A program made the position numbers and the translations under genes. Positions 1-8,516 of a stretch of DNA of 64,000 nt are shown here, one piece after another. The stretch is from the NCBI GenBank assembly GCA_016286365.1, contig JAEESN010000004.1:1-64000 (forward strand), written 5' to 3'. Each line of letters begins with the position of its first letter. Within the stretch, counting starts at the first letter, position 1. This DNA comes from Treponema sp. GTDB lineage: Bacteria; Spirochaetota; Spirochaetia; Treponematales; Treponemataceae. The notes beneath the pieces are model-generated. The model worked only from the letters and a program-made list of their open reading frames with translations, ran no database searches and was not told the origin of the DNA.

Positions 1-1017
1 CAGAAGATGAGAAAGAGAAACAAGGAAGCGGGCGAACTCTACGATTTACTTGCATTAAGAATCCTCTGCGAAACTCCATCAGACTGCTACCAGCTTGTTG
101 GAATTGTTCACAGCTTATGGAAGCCTTTAGACGGAAGATTTAAAGATTACATTGCAATGCCAAAGGCGAACGGCTATCAGTCTTTACACACAACAGTAAT
201 GTGCCGCGATAAGCCTTTAGAAATCCAGATTCGTACTCACCAGATGCACGATATGGCAGAGCACGGAATTGCAAGTCACTGGCTTTATAAAAAAGGAAGT
301 TCAAAGGATTATATTCAGAAAGACCAGCTTTCAATTTTTAATAAGCTACAGGCCTTTAAAGATTCAAATCTTTCGGACGCTAACTCTTTTGCAACGATTA
401 AAAATGAACTTTTAGGCGACCAGATTTATGTCTTTACTCCAAAAGGCGATGTAATCCAGCTGCCACAGGGTTCTACCGCAGTTGATTTTGCATACGCAAT
501 CCATTCTGCAATCGGTGAAAAAATAATTGCGGCAAAGGCAGACGGAAAAATCATTCCTCTGAGTAAGCCTCTGCAGAATACGCAGATTATCGACATCATC
601 ACTAATCCGAACTCTCACCCGACCGAGCAGCAGCTTAAATATGTTAAGACGACAAAGGCTCACCAGAAGATTCATTCATGGCTCATGCTGAACGATGCAT
701 CTTTTAAAGACGAGCTTTTACAGATAAAGCAGGCCGAAGCCGAACAGGAAACTCCTGTAAAACATAAAAACCACAGACCAAAGAGTGCCGAGTTCGAAAC
801 CCAGCATATAAGAAAAAACTGCGGTGTTTTAATTCAGGGAGAAAAAAACGTTCTTTACAATATTGCCCAGTGCTGTAAACCACAATACCCGGATTTAATC
901 TGCGGTTATGTTACAAGAAGCAAGGGAATTACAATCCACAGGGCAGACTGTCTTATTTACCAGAGGATTCCTTCTAAGGATGCAAGAAGCGTAGAAGTTT
1001 CCTGGGACGAAGAATAA
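1..1017 (+). CDS. relA: Rel/SpoT-family (p)ppGpp synthetase/hydrolase, 5'-truncated by window
   Basis: This is the C-terminal part of a long RSH enzyme that makes, and perhaps degrades, the alarmone (p)ppGpp in the cytoplasm. The reading frame is open from base 1, so the start and the HD domain lie outside. The first ~95 residues match the end of the synthetase domain (YIAMPKANGYQSLH, then LEIQIRTHQMHDMAEHGIA). A TGS domain follows near residues 135-200 (IYVFTPKGDVIQLPQGSTAVDFA). A zinc-finger/RIS-like segment near residues 270-325 has AQCCKP and HRADC. Usual long Rel proteins then carry an ACT domain of about 80 residues; here the protein stops right after VEVSWDEE, so ACT is absent. The stop codon directly abuts the stop codon of the convergent phosphoesterase gene. 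The family call is firm; mono- versus bifunctional cannot be judged from this part. Confidence 0.93.
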   Translation, partial: QKMRKRNKEAGELYDLLALRILCETPSDCYQLVGIVHSLWKPLDGRFKDYIAMPKANGYQSLHTTVMCRDKPLEIQIRTHQMHDMAEHGIASHWLYKKGSSKDYIQKDQLSIFNKLQAFKDSNLSDANSFATIKNELLGDQIYVFTPKGDVIQLPQGSTAVDFAYAIHSAIGEKIIAAKADGKIIPLSKPLQNTQIIDIITNPNSHPTEQQLKYVKTTKAHQKIHSWLMLNDASFKDELLQIKQAEAEQETPVKHKNHRPKSAEFETQHIRKNCGVLIQGEKNVLYNIAQCCKPQYPDLICGYVTRSKGITIHRADCLIYQRIPSKDARSVEVSWDEE

Positions 1018-1887
1018 TTATTTTCCGATAAAATTAAGAGATACTTCTTTTGTAGATGGATCTACAGAAACGACCGTCCACTTCTGGCGGAACCTCATAG
1101 ACGGGCAAGAATACTCATTAAAGTTTCCAAGGTTTGATTCTTCGATTTTATGAATATGTCCGTTGAAGTATGCCTTTACATTATTCTTATTAAAAAGACT
1201 TACAAAATAATTTCTTTCTGTAGTGTCATCAAAAGTTACATAAAAGAAATTCGTGTGAATAGGATAATGTGAAAGAATGATTTTAGGATTTGTATCTTTT
1301 AAAAACTCGTTTTCGAGGATTTTTCGCTGCTTTTTTCCGAATGTTCCGGTTGCAGAATCAAGGGCGTAATATGAAACCCCGTCTATCACAAATCTGTAAA
1401 AAGAAGTTCCAGGATAATTGTTATCTCTCCACATCTCCCAGCCTTCCTGATACATATCGTGATTTCCGATTATATTAAAGGTTTTTAAGCCATAATCATT
1501 TTCGAGCTTATTTTTAAAAGCAAGATATTCAGAAAGAAAGCCTTCGTCACACCAGTCGATGTTGTCGCCAAGGATGAAGCAGAATTTCGGAAAATCAGGA
1601 TTTGTTTTATTCGCTTCCATCCAGTTCCAGAATTCTGTTAAAGGAAGAGGATTATCTTTTCCACGAATTGAGCCAAAATGGATGTCTGTTAAAATCATAA
1701 AAGAATAAGGCTGATTAGTACCTGAAATACCAACGGCTGCCCCCACATCACCAAGGTCTTTGAGTGAATTTACGCGGCTATCAACATTGTTATATTCATA
1801 AAAAATATTTCCCGATCCGTATTTACACGAAGAAATTAAAAGAGAAAATAAAACAGTGAATGCAAAAAATATCTTTAATTTTTTCAT
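1018..1887 (-). CDS. calcineurin-like metallophosphoesterase lipoprotein
   Basis: A 289-residue predicted lipoprotein: a hydrophobic signal segment ends in a lipobox-like LISSC (Cys21), so the protein is probably anchored to a membrane by a lipidated Cys. The metal-binding motifs of the calcineurin-like phosphoesterase fold appear in order: DIH (in LTDIHFG), GDN (in FILGDNIDW), GNHD, SHYPIH and GHIH. This predicts a two-metal phosphohydrolase working on the cell surface or in the periplasm; the substrate is unknown. Its start overlaps the stop of the upstream gene by four bases (ATGA), so the two are very likely translated together. Confidence 0.85.
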   Translation of the reverse strand: MKKLKIFFAFTVLFSLLISSCKYGSGNIFYEYNNVDSRVNSLKDLGDVGAAVGISGTNQPYSFMILTDIHFGSIRGKDNPLPLTEFWNWMEANKTNPDFPKFCFILGDNIDWCDEGFLSEYLAFKNKLENDYGLKTFNIIGNHDMYQEGWEMWRDNNYPGTSFYRFVIDGVSYYALDSATGTFGKKQRKILENEFLKDTNPKIILSHYPIHTNFFYVTFDDTTERNYFVSLFNKNNVKAYFNGHIHKIEESNLGNFNEYSCPSMRFRQKWTVVSVDPSTKEVSLNFIGK

Positions 1888-2600
1888 AATCTATATCCTG
1901 CTGTGAGCCTCAAATTTACACCATGAACGTTTGCATTGGCAGAAACCCAGTCTACCCACTCTGCGTTAAACTCTGCACCAAGTATAAAATGTTCTGTAAA
2001 ATATTTTTCTATTCCTAAAGTCAAAGTTGGTTCATACGAAAGAGGATAATCAAAAAAAGTATTTGCCAGAACTCCTGTGTATGCACGCAAAGCCTCGTTT
2101 ATCTGCCAGTCTAAAAAGAAATCGACATTGAGTGTATGATTAAAAAGAGTCGGAATAGCTGAATCATAAAAAACTGCAAGCTTGATTAAATAATTAAAAT
2201 CAAAGGCAAACGAAAATTTTTCTAAAAATTTTACGCGGTAATAAAGCCCGATTTTAAAATCATTTTCGGTAAAAAGTTCAGGATAAACATAAAGATGATA
2301 TAAAGCACCAAGTCCGAAATTCATCTTTTTATTTACAAACGAAGGCCAGTAGATTGTCTTAAGAGTAAAATCAATTCTTGAGCCTGTAGAACTGATTCCC
2401 GTATTTACTATAAGCTCATTCATATCAAGTTCTGCAAGAGTAAAAAGCCCAACTCCGTCGTTTTTCAAATTTGTTAAAAGATTATACTGAACGCCCTGCT
2501 TTATCGTAAACTTCATCTGGTCGGGCGAAAGAAAAATAACCTGAGAAAAAGCCCTTGCGGCAAGTAAAACAAATAAAACAACAAATATTTTTTTCTTCAT
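1884..2600 (-). CDS. conserved hypothetical exported protein, possible outer-membrane beta-barrel
   Basis: A 238-residue protein with a clear signal peptide (MKKKIFVVLFVLLAARAFS, cleavage expected after AFS). The rest has alternating hydrophobic and polar stretches rich in aromatics, with repeats of the kind seen in small outer-membrane barrels, and ends in GYRL. I recognise no specific family. It is preceded by an AGAGGA ribosome site and followed by the phosphoesterase lipoprotein with a four-base overlap. That coupling suggests a shared envelope role. The barrel idea is inference from composition only. Confidence 0.6.
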   Translation of the reverse strand: MKKKIFVVLFVLLAARAFSQVIFLSPDQMKFTIKQGVQYNLLTNLKNDGVGLFTLAELDMNELIVNTGISSTGSRIDFTLKTIYWPSFVNKKMNFGLGALYHLYVYPELFTENDFKIGLYYRVKFLEKFSFAFDFNYLIKLAVFYDSAIPTLFNHTLNVDFFLDWQINEALRAYTGVLANTFFDYPLSYEPTLTLGIEKYFTEHFILGAEFNAEWVDWVSANANVHGVNLRLTAGYRL

Positions 2601-2620
2601 TTGAATCCTCTTTTAAAATC

Positions 2621-4069
2621 TTATCTTCCTGTGTCGCGAATCTTTCCTTCTTCGTATTCTGGATCAAGGACACGAAGCAGAGTAAATGGCGGAAGATCGT
2701 ATTTTGTATAAATTACACAAGGATGATTATCGCAAACCCAGTTCAGTTTATTTCCGGTCTCCGAACTGATTAATTCCCACTCGCCTTTTTTTGCCGTAAG
2801 AGAAACAAAATCAGAAGAAACAAATTCAATCTCTGTATCTGCTTCGATCTTATTTAAGGCAGTACACTCATAAAGCTTCCAGCCGTCTTTCTTTTCAAAA
2901 GCAACAACGTTTCTGTCTGTATGAATTTCTAAATCTTTAAGGCGCGCTTTTTTTGCATCAGGATGCATGGAATCTAAATCATCCTTAAACTTTTTATAGT
3001 TAGATGCGCCCGTCTGGTATAACTTTTCAAACTCATCCTCTGAGTAAGCTTTTCCAATCTGGGCTGCAAGATAATATTTACTGTCAGAAGCACCACTTGT
3101 AGTTTTATCTGCCTCGGCTTTATTAAAATAAAAACCGGTTGTACTTTCGCGGTGACTTACGTTTTCAAGTTCTGCAATATAAGGCTCTGCTTCTTTCTGT
3201 GTGATTTTTCCTTCGAGTGCGTCCAGTGCTTTTCTGTAAGAGCGTGTAACCATTGCAACGTAATAAACACTCTTCATTCTTCCTTCGATTTTTAATGAAT
3301 CAACACCGGCGTCCTTCATCTCTTTAAGATAATCAATCATACATAAATCTTTGGAAGAGAGGATTGCGGTAAAATCATCACCTTCGAAAACAGGATAATA
3401 TTCACCCTTGCGCTCTTCTTCTTCGAGCAAAAGCTTTCCCGACTGAACAAGTTCCTTTGCCCCTTCGAGTTTAAAATTCCATCTGCATGTATGACTGCAA
3501 AATCCACTTTGTGCACTTCGCCCCGTAAGATAAGCGCTCATAAGACAGCGACCTGCATAAGCAATACACATAGCCCCGTGGCAGAAAGTTTCGAGCTCCA
3601 TTTCGGGAACTGCATCTTTTATTCTTTTAATCTGATTAAGCGAAATTTCTCTTCCAAGGACAATTCTTGAAAATCCCATGTCGCGGTACATCTTTACAGA
3701 TTCAGAATTTACACACGAGGCCTGGGTACTCAAATGAAGCTGAACATCGGGAAATTCTTTCTGCAGAAGTTTTACAATACCAATGTCCTGAACGATGAAT
3801 GCATCAATCGGGTACTGCTTAAAATAATCAAGATTTGCCTTTAATAAATCTATTTCGTCGTCGTGAAAGATTATGTTTAAAGCGCAGTGAAGTCTTTTTC
3901 CCGGAAACTGTTCTTTTAATGCGATGACCTTTTTATATTCATCTTCGTAAAAATTATCTGCCTTTACACGGAGCGAAAATTTTTTTAAACCGATGTAAGC
4001 GGCATCTGCTCCGTACGCATAAGCATAAGATAATTTTTCTACATTTCCAGCGGGAGATAAAAGTTCCAT
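2621..4069 (-). CDS. U32-family protein (TrhP/YegQ-like tRNA hydroxylation factor)
   Basis: A 482-residue member of the family once called peptidase U32. It opens with the typical MELLSPAGN and carries the family signature ETFCHGAMCIAYAGRC followed by further cysteines (GFCSHTCRW), which in characterised relatives are thought to hold an Fe-S cluster. Studied members (TrhP, RlhA) take part in prephenate-dependent hydroxylation of uridine or cytidine in RNA rather than proteolysis. A long C-terminal extension follows the catalytic region. The start is seven bases after the stop of the upstream esterase-like gene, so these two probably share a transcript. Length fits TrhP better than the longer RlhA, but the exact RNA target is not proven here. 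Confidence 0.85.
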   Translation of the reverse strand: MELLSPAGNVEKLSYAYAYGADAAYIGLKKFSLRVKADNFYEDEYKKVIALKEQFPGKRLHCALNIIFHDDEIDLLKANLDYFKQYPIDAFIVQDIGIVKLLQKEFPDVQLHLSTQASCVNSESVKMYRDMGFSRIVLGREISLNQIKRIKDAVPEMELETFCHGAMCIAYAGRCLMSAYLTGRSAQSGFCSHTCRWNFKLEGAKELVQSGKLLLEEEERKGEYYPVFEGDDFTAILSSKDLCMIDYLKEMKDAGVDSLKIEGRMKSVYYVAMVTRSYRKALDALEGKITQKEAEPYIAELENVSHRESTTGFYFNKAEADKTTSGASDSKYYLAAQIGKAYSEDEFEKLYQTGASNYKKFKDDLDSMHPDAKKARLKDLEIHTDRNVVAFEKKDGWKLYECTALNKIEADTEIEFVSSDFVSLTAKKGEWELISSETGNKLNWVCDNHPCVIYTKYDLPPFTLLRVLDPEYEEGKIRDTGR

Positions 4070-4076
4070 TAATAAC

Positions 4077-5078
4077 CTATGATTCTGATTTTAAGCTGTA
4101 TTCCAGAACCGGTTTATTTTCTATCTGAACCGATTCTTCACCTGCAGTATATTCTGTAACAATTTTACCGATTCTATCTAAAGCCAGATGAGAAGAAGCA
4201 AGAAACTTATCTGCCATCTGGAACATATACATCATATCAGGCCACACATCTAAAGTACATTTGTTTCCGTTTGCAATCAATCTTTCGCGGAACCTTTCTG
4301 CATCTTCCAAAAGGATTTCTTTCTGCCCCATCTGAATAAAGACAGGAGGGAAATTCTGCAAAAGTTCATCATCAGCTAAAAGTGGAGACAATGAGGGAGA
4401 AGATGTATTTGCTTCGTAAGTATATTCTGAACAGCTGCGCCTTATGATGTCTGCACTCATAACTTCGTCCATAGCTTTTTTTTGTGAAAGTAAAGCAGAG
4501 TTTGGAGAAACATCAAGCCATGGAGAAAAAAGCACAATGTGTTTGATGCAGTTTCTGTAGCGGTCACGAAGATTAAATACAAGCGAACAGGCAACAGAAG
4601 CAGCACTTCCATCTGCCATAATGATTATTTCCGGAAGAACAATTTTTCCAGGCTCTGAATTAAGCGAGCATGCAATCTGTTCTTCTGTGAACAATGCTTT
4701 AAATACAGTCTGAATATCATCTATTGCAGCAGGATACTGATAAGCCGGAGCAAGACGATACTCTGGGACAACAACCCTGCTGAACGATTTACTTGCAATT
4801 GAAGAACAGAAGCTTCTGTAAGAAGAACGTGAGCCGCCTACAAAACATCCGCCGTGGATATAAAGAATAATCCTGTTGGAAGAATAAATTTCGGGAGAGA
4901 GAATATCGCAGTTGATGTTTCCGTATTTATATTCAGAACGTTCAACTTTATTTGGTAAGAACATTGTTTCGTATTCTTTATCCATCTTTGAACGGAAGCT
5001 ATCTACATTTGACTTTAAATTATAAGTGAGGAGACGTAACTTTTTAATTGCTCCGCGTCTGTTATTCTTCATTGCCAT
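4077..5078 (-). CDS. alpha/beta-hydrolase (HSL/esterase family) with degenerate catalytic residues
   Basis: A 333-residue protein of the hormone-sensitive-lipase-like esterase fold. The oxyanion motif is intact (YIHGGCFVGGS, His75-Gly76-Gly77), as is the VPEYRLAPAYQYPAA segment. The nucleophile elbow, normally G-D-S-A-G-G, reads A-D-G-S-A-A-S (Ser158), so both glycines of GxSxG are changed. The catalytic acid position holds Glu254 (GQKEILLEDA). The catalytic His, normally in a WPxxxHxF context, is Tyr284 (WPDMMYMFQ; codon TAT checked on the minus strand). The enzyme is therefore probably inactive or has another role. The start is supported by a TGCTATAAT box six bases upstream and no Shine-Dalgarno. 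It is divergent from metA. Confidence 0.82.
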   Translation of the reverse strand: MAMKNNRRGAIKKLRLLTYNLKSNVDSFRSKMDKEYETMFLPNKVERSEYKYGNINCDILSPEIYSSNRIILYIHGGCFVGGSRSSYRSFCSSIASKSFSRVVVPEYRLAPAYQYPAAIDDIQTVFKALFTEEQIACSLNSEPGKIVLPEIIIMADGSAASVACSLVFNLRDRYRNCIKHIVLFSPWLDVSPNSALLSQKKAMDEVMSADIIRRSCSEYTYEANTSSPSLSPLLADDELLQNFPPVFIQMGQKEILLEDAERFRERLIANGNKCTLDVWPDMMYMFQMADKFLASSHLALDRIGKIVTEYTAGEESVQIENKPVLEYSLKSES

Positions 5079-5084
5079 ATTTTT

Positions 5085-5117
5085 ATTATAGCAAATAAAA
5101 ACACTTTTTGCTATAAT
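5085..5117. promoter_or_regulatory. divergent extended -10 promoters predicting leaderless mRNAs
   Basis: Two TGCTATAAT boxes face outward in the 45-base gap between the esterase-like gene and metA. On the plus strand the hexamer is 5112-5117 (TG at 5109-5110); on the minus strand it is 5090-5085 (TGC from 5093-5091). In both cases exactly six bases separate the hexamer from the ATG, so the usual +1 (seven bases after the hexamer) is the A of the start codon. Neither gene has a Shine-Dalgarno sequence and neither box has a good -35, as is common for extended -10 promoters. Confidence 0.65.
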
Positions 5118-5123
5118 TTAGCC

Positions 5124-6035
5124 ATGCCTATAAAAATTCAATCAGATTTACCGGCGTGTCGTACACTCGAAAAAGAAAACATCTTTGTGATGACAGAAAA
5201 GCGCGCCGCTACACAGGATATAAGACCTCTCAAGATTGCAATAATCAATCTTATGCCTACAAAGGAAATTACAGAGACTCAGCTTCTGCGTCTTCTTGGT
5301 AACACTCCCCTTCAGATTGAAATTTCTTTAGTACGCATGGAAAATCATTCAAGCAAAACAACAGATAATTCTTATCTTGAAAGATTTTACATTCCATCAA
5401 CAGAAATTTTCAAACAGAAATTCGACGGCATGATTATCACCGGGGCTCCTGTAGAACAGATGGATTTTAAAAAGGTTGATTACTGGAAAGAACTCTGCAA
5501 AATAATGGATTATGCAAAAAACAATGTATATTCTACCCTCTTTTTGTGCTGGGGATGTTTTGCAGGATTATATCACTATTATGGAATAAAAAAATATCCT
5601 CTTCAGAAAAAGATGTCGGGAATTTTCATGAACGAAAGAACCACAAAGGCAGAACCTCTTTTACGTGGTTTTGATGATACCTTCCCTATCCCTCAGTCGC
5701 GTCATACAACACTCAAAAAAGAAGATATTCTTGCATGTAAGGATTTAAAAGTTCTTGCTGAATCTGCAGAAGCAGGTGTTACGATTATTAAATCAAAGGA
5801 TAACCGCCAGATTTTTATGACCGGTCATCTTGAATATGACACAATGACTTTAGCAGAAGAATATTACAGGGATATCGGCAAAGGAATGAAGGTTCCCCTG
5901 CCAAAAAATTATTTCCCTACAAATAATGTGAACAGGATGCCGACCAGCTACTGGAGGGCAACCGCTCACTTATTCTATTCAAACTGGCTCAACTATTACG
6001 TTTACCAGGAAACACCATTCAATTTTACAAACTAG
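5124..6035 (+). CDS. metA: homoserine O-acetyltransferase, MetA family
   Basis: This 303-residue protein is a full-length MetA family acyltransferase, the first committed enzyme of methionine synthesis from homoserine. The nucleophile Cys142 lies in LFLCWGCFAGLYHYYG, and the SRHTT and TGHLEYD motifs supply the other active-site residues. Position 111 is Glu (TGAPVEQMDF). In characterised MetA proteins Glu111 goes with acetyl-CoA use and Gly111 with succinyl-CoA use, so O-acetylhomoserine is the predicted product. Translation probably starts without a leader (see promoter entry). The stop is shared in a CTAG palindrome with the stop of the convergent htrA gene. With cysK in the same window it points to de novo sulfur amino-acid synthesis. 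Confidence 0.95.
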   Translation: MPIKIQSDLPACRTLEKENIFVMTEKRAATQDIRPLKIAIINLMPTKEITETQLLRLLGNTPLQIEISLVRMENHSSKTTDNSYLERFYIPSTEIFKQKFDGMIITGAPVEQMDFKKVDYWKELCKIMDYAKNNVYSTLFLCWGCFAGLYHYYGIKKYPLQKKMSGIFMNERTTKAEPLLRGFDDTFPIPQSRHTTLKKEDILACKDLKVLAESAEAGVTIIKSKDNRQIFMTGHLEYDTMTLAEEYYRDIGKGMKVPLPKNYFPTNNVNRMPTSYWRATAHLFYSNWLNYYVYQETPFNFTN

Positions 6036-7543
6036 AATTTATAAGTTCCTGTTGTAATTGTTCCGGCGCTGTTATAAAGATCAAAGTTTACAGAACGTGT
6101 AGCATTGGCAAGTTCACTATAGAATTCCGCAACATTAGAAACCTTCTTGCCATTTACTGCAGTGATGATGTCTCCATTCTGAAGACGAAGTGATGCAGCA
6201 GGCGAAGTTGAATCCAGGCTTGTTACGACAACTCCCGAAACCTTATCTGTAATCTTAAGCTGATTTTTTACATCATCTGTAAGAGGATGAGCAATAAAGC
6301 CCGGCCAGAGTTTTTTGTTCTGCGAGTCAACTTCTTTAGAACGCTCTTCGATTTTTACCGAAATTGGCGCAAGAGTTTTTCCACCACGGATTACGACGAA
6401 TTTAGATGTAGTTCCTGCTTCAAGATATCCGACATCGCGTACAAGCTGATTAACTGATTTTACAGCCTTATTATCGAGCTTGATGATGTAGTCCCCTGGT
6501 TTAATACCGGCTTTATCTGCAGGAGAACCAAGGAATACTTCTGCTACGAAAGCACCTTCAGTTTTTTCAAGGTTGAATTCTTTTTTGTATTTATCATTAA
6601 CATCATAAAGACTAACGCCAAGCCATCCGTAAGTCACCTTACCATTTTTGATGAATGAATCGATTGATTTTTTGATGTTGTTGATTGGAATTGCAAAACC
6701 AAGTCCCTGTGAACCGCCCGAAGAAGAAGCAATCCATGTATTAATTCCGATTACTTCGCCATAGATATTTACAAGAGGACCACCAGAGTTACCCTGATTG
6801 ATTGCGGCGTCTGTCTGAATAAAGTCATTCATATTAGACATACCAGGTTCGCTTCTTCCGGTTGCACTTACAATACCCTGAGTAACTGACTGACTGTATC
6901 CAAGAGGAGCACCAAATGCCATACAGATATCTCCAGGTTTTACATCATCTGAATCACCAAGAACTGCGCATGGAATTGAATCGTCGCTTGATTCAAAAGA
7001 AACAAGGGCAATATCCATTCTTTCGTCGGCACCAACAAGCTTACCTTCGAACTCGCGGCCGTCATTTAATTTAATAGAGATTTTTTTTGCAGAACCGGCA
7101 ACATGATTGTTTGTAAGAACATAAAAAGTTTTTCCTGATTTTCTTACAATTACTCCCGAACCAAGTCCCTGTGCTTCATATTCTTTTTTACCATCCTCTG
7201 TGGCTTTTTCATCATCCTGACCAAAACTGAACGGCCATTCGAATCTGAACGGAGACTGATAAGTTTTTGTTTCTGTAACATCAACCTCTACAACAGAAGG
7301 AAGGAGTTTATCGGAAATATAACGGAAAGAAGTCTGAAGGGCCTCTACAACAGAAAGAGCTTCAGCAGGAGTTTTTGTATTTCTTGCTGGAGTTTCGGCA
7401 TAGGCAGTATTCATGGAGCCGTCAGAAAATGTTGTTTCAGCAGATCCTGATACTTTCATTTTGCTGCAAGATAAGGAAATCAATGCAAATGCTACACAAG
7501 CTGCACCCACGATTCCTATGATACGTTTTGTCCACTTTTTCAT
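6032..7543 (-). CDS. htrA: HtrA/DegQ-type serine protease, predicted lipoprotein
   Basis: A 503-residue trypsin-like protease of the DegP/DegQ/DegS family that degrades or refolds damaged envelope proteins. The triad is visible: His147 (TNNHVAG), Asp177 (ERMDIALV) and Ser253 (QGNSGGPLVN). Two PDZ domains follow, near residues 300-395 (WLGVSL...GSPADKAGIKPGDYI) and 410-490 (SGVVVTSLDSTSPAASLRLQNGDII). The N-terminus is hydrophobic and ends in LISLSC (Cys26), a plausible lipobox, so membrane anchoring is predicted; a plain transmembrane anchor is the alternative. An AGGAG site precedes the ATG. Its terminal TAG lies in the same CTAG as the metA stop. Confidence 0.94.
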   Translation of the reverse strand: MKKWTKRIIGIVGAACVAFALISLSCSKMKVSGSAETTFSDGSMNTAYAETPARNTKTPAEALSVVEALQTSFRYISDKLLPSVVEVDVTETKTYQSPFRFEWPFSFGQDDEKATEDGKKEYEAQGLGSGVIVRKSGKTFYVLTNNHVAGSAKKISIKLNDGREFEGKLVGADERMDIALVSFESSDDSIPCAVLGDSDDVKPGDICMAFGAPLGYSQSVTQGIVSATGRSEPGMSNMNDFIQTDAAINQGNSGGPLVNIYGEVIGINTWIASSSGGSQGLGFAIPINNIKKSIDSFIKNGKVTYGWLGVSLYDVNDKYKKEFNLEKTEGAFVAEVFLGSPADKAGIKPGDYIIKLDNKAVKSVNQLVRDVGYLEAGTTSKFVVIRGGKTLAPISVKIEERSKEVDSQNKKLWPGFIAHPLTDDVKNQLKITDKVSGVVVTSLDSTSPAASLRLQNGDIITAVNGKKVSNVAEFYSELANATRSVNFDLYNSAGTITTGTYKF

Positions 7544-7632
7544 TTTTACTACTCCTATGAAAGAATTTCTTCTTATATAAAAGATAATAAAAATTTTTTA
7601 AAAAGGTAACAAAAAAGAAAAATAAAATTCAG

Positions 7633-8391
7633 TTATTTTTTATAGTTCAAATCTGTGAGCACTTCTGTGTGATCTTCGTAAACGGCAACAGTGTGTTCTT
7701 CGTGACAGCTCACTTCTCCGTCGCAGGTAACAACAGTCCAGCCATCGTCTAAAAGATCTACATCAGGAACACCAATATTAATCATAGGTTCAATTGCGAG
7801 TACCATGCCCGGTTTGATTCTTGGATTAGCGCCGCGGAAAGGACAGTTTGGAACACTTGGATCTTCGTGAACATCAAGACCGACTCCATGACCACAGTAA
7901 TCATAAACAACACCATATCTGTGGGCATCGGCAATTGAATAAACTGCATTCGCAATATCGCTGATTCTGTTTCCAACCTTGCACGCTTCTATTCCGGCTT
8001 TAAGACATTCTTCGGTAACTTTTTTAAGGGCTGCAACTTCGGGTGAAACTTTACCGATTAAAAGTGAATGAGTTGTATCGCTTATATATCCATCAAGGTT
8101 GATTCCTACATCAAGGCTTACAAGATCTCCCTGTTTGATGATTCTTTTTTTAGAAGGCACACCGTGGATGACTTCTTCGTTTATGCTTATACAAACTGAA
8201 CCCGGAAAATCTTCGAGCCACCAGGCAGGAGTTCCCCCGTGTGATGTGATGTATTTTTCGAATAATTTATCTACTTCGTAAGTGCTCATTCCGGCATGAA
8301 TTTTCGGGATGAGTTCATTGAACATATCTGCTGTCAAATGACAGGCTTTTCTGATTCCAGCTATTTCTTCTTCGGTCTTAATACGTATCAT
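7633..8391 (-). CDS. map: type I methionine aminopeptidase
   Basis: A 252-residue enzyme that removes the initiator methionine from new proteins. The metal ligands and active-site His are in the expected contexts: SLDVGINLDGYISDTTHS (two Asp), YCGHGVGLDVHEDP (His), LAIEPMI (Glu) and CHEEHTVAVYEDH (Glu). Length equals the bacterial type Ia form. There is no Shine-Dalgarno; a good promoter ends ten bases before the ATG, so the mRNA leader should be only about four bases. The gene lies downstream of, and in the same direction as, the J-domain gene but has its own promoter. Confidence 0.95.
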   Translation of the reverse strand: MIRIKTEEEIAGIRKACHLTADMFNELIPKIHAGMSTYEVDKLFEKYITSHGGTPAWWLEDFPGSVCISINEEVIHGVPSKKRIIKQGDLVSLDVGINLDGYISDTTHSLLIGKVSPEVAALKKVTEECLKAGIEACKVGNRISDIANAVYSIADAHRYGVVYDYCGHGVGLDVHEDPSVPNCPFRGANPRIKPGMVLAIEPMINIGVPDVDLLDDGWTVVTCDGEVSCHEEHTVAVYEDHTEVLTDLNYKK

Positions 8392-8394
8392 AGT

Positions 8395-8430
8395 AAAATG
8401 GATTATACAACAAAAAAAAAATCTTGTTAA
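8395..8430 (-). promoter_or_regulatory. map promoter (TTAACA-N17-TATAAT)
   Basis: On the minus strand TTAACA (8430-8425) and TATAAT (8407-8402) are separated by 17 bases, partly a T10 tract. The predicted +1 is near 8395, four bases ahead of the map ATG, leaving no room for a ribosome-binding site. Confidence 0.65.
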
Positions 8431-8516
8431 TCACCACTTACAAACTGATTTATTCCGGGAGATTTTGTTTAATATAAACATGCATTCGGGGGTAGTAATA
8501 TGCATTCAGGAGGGGC

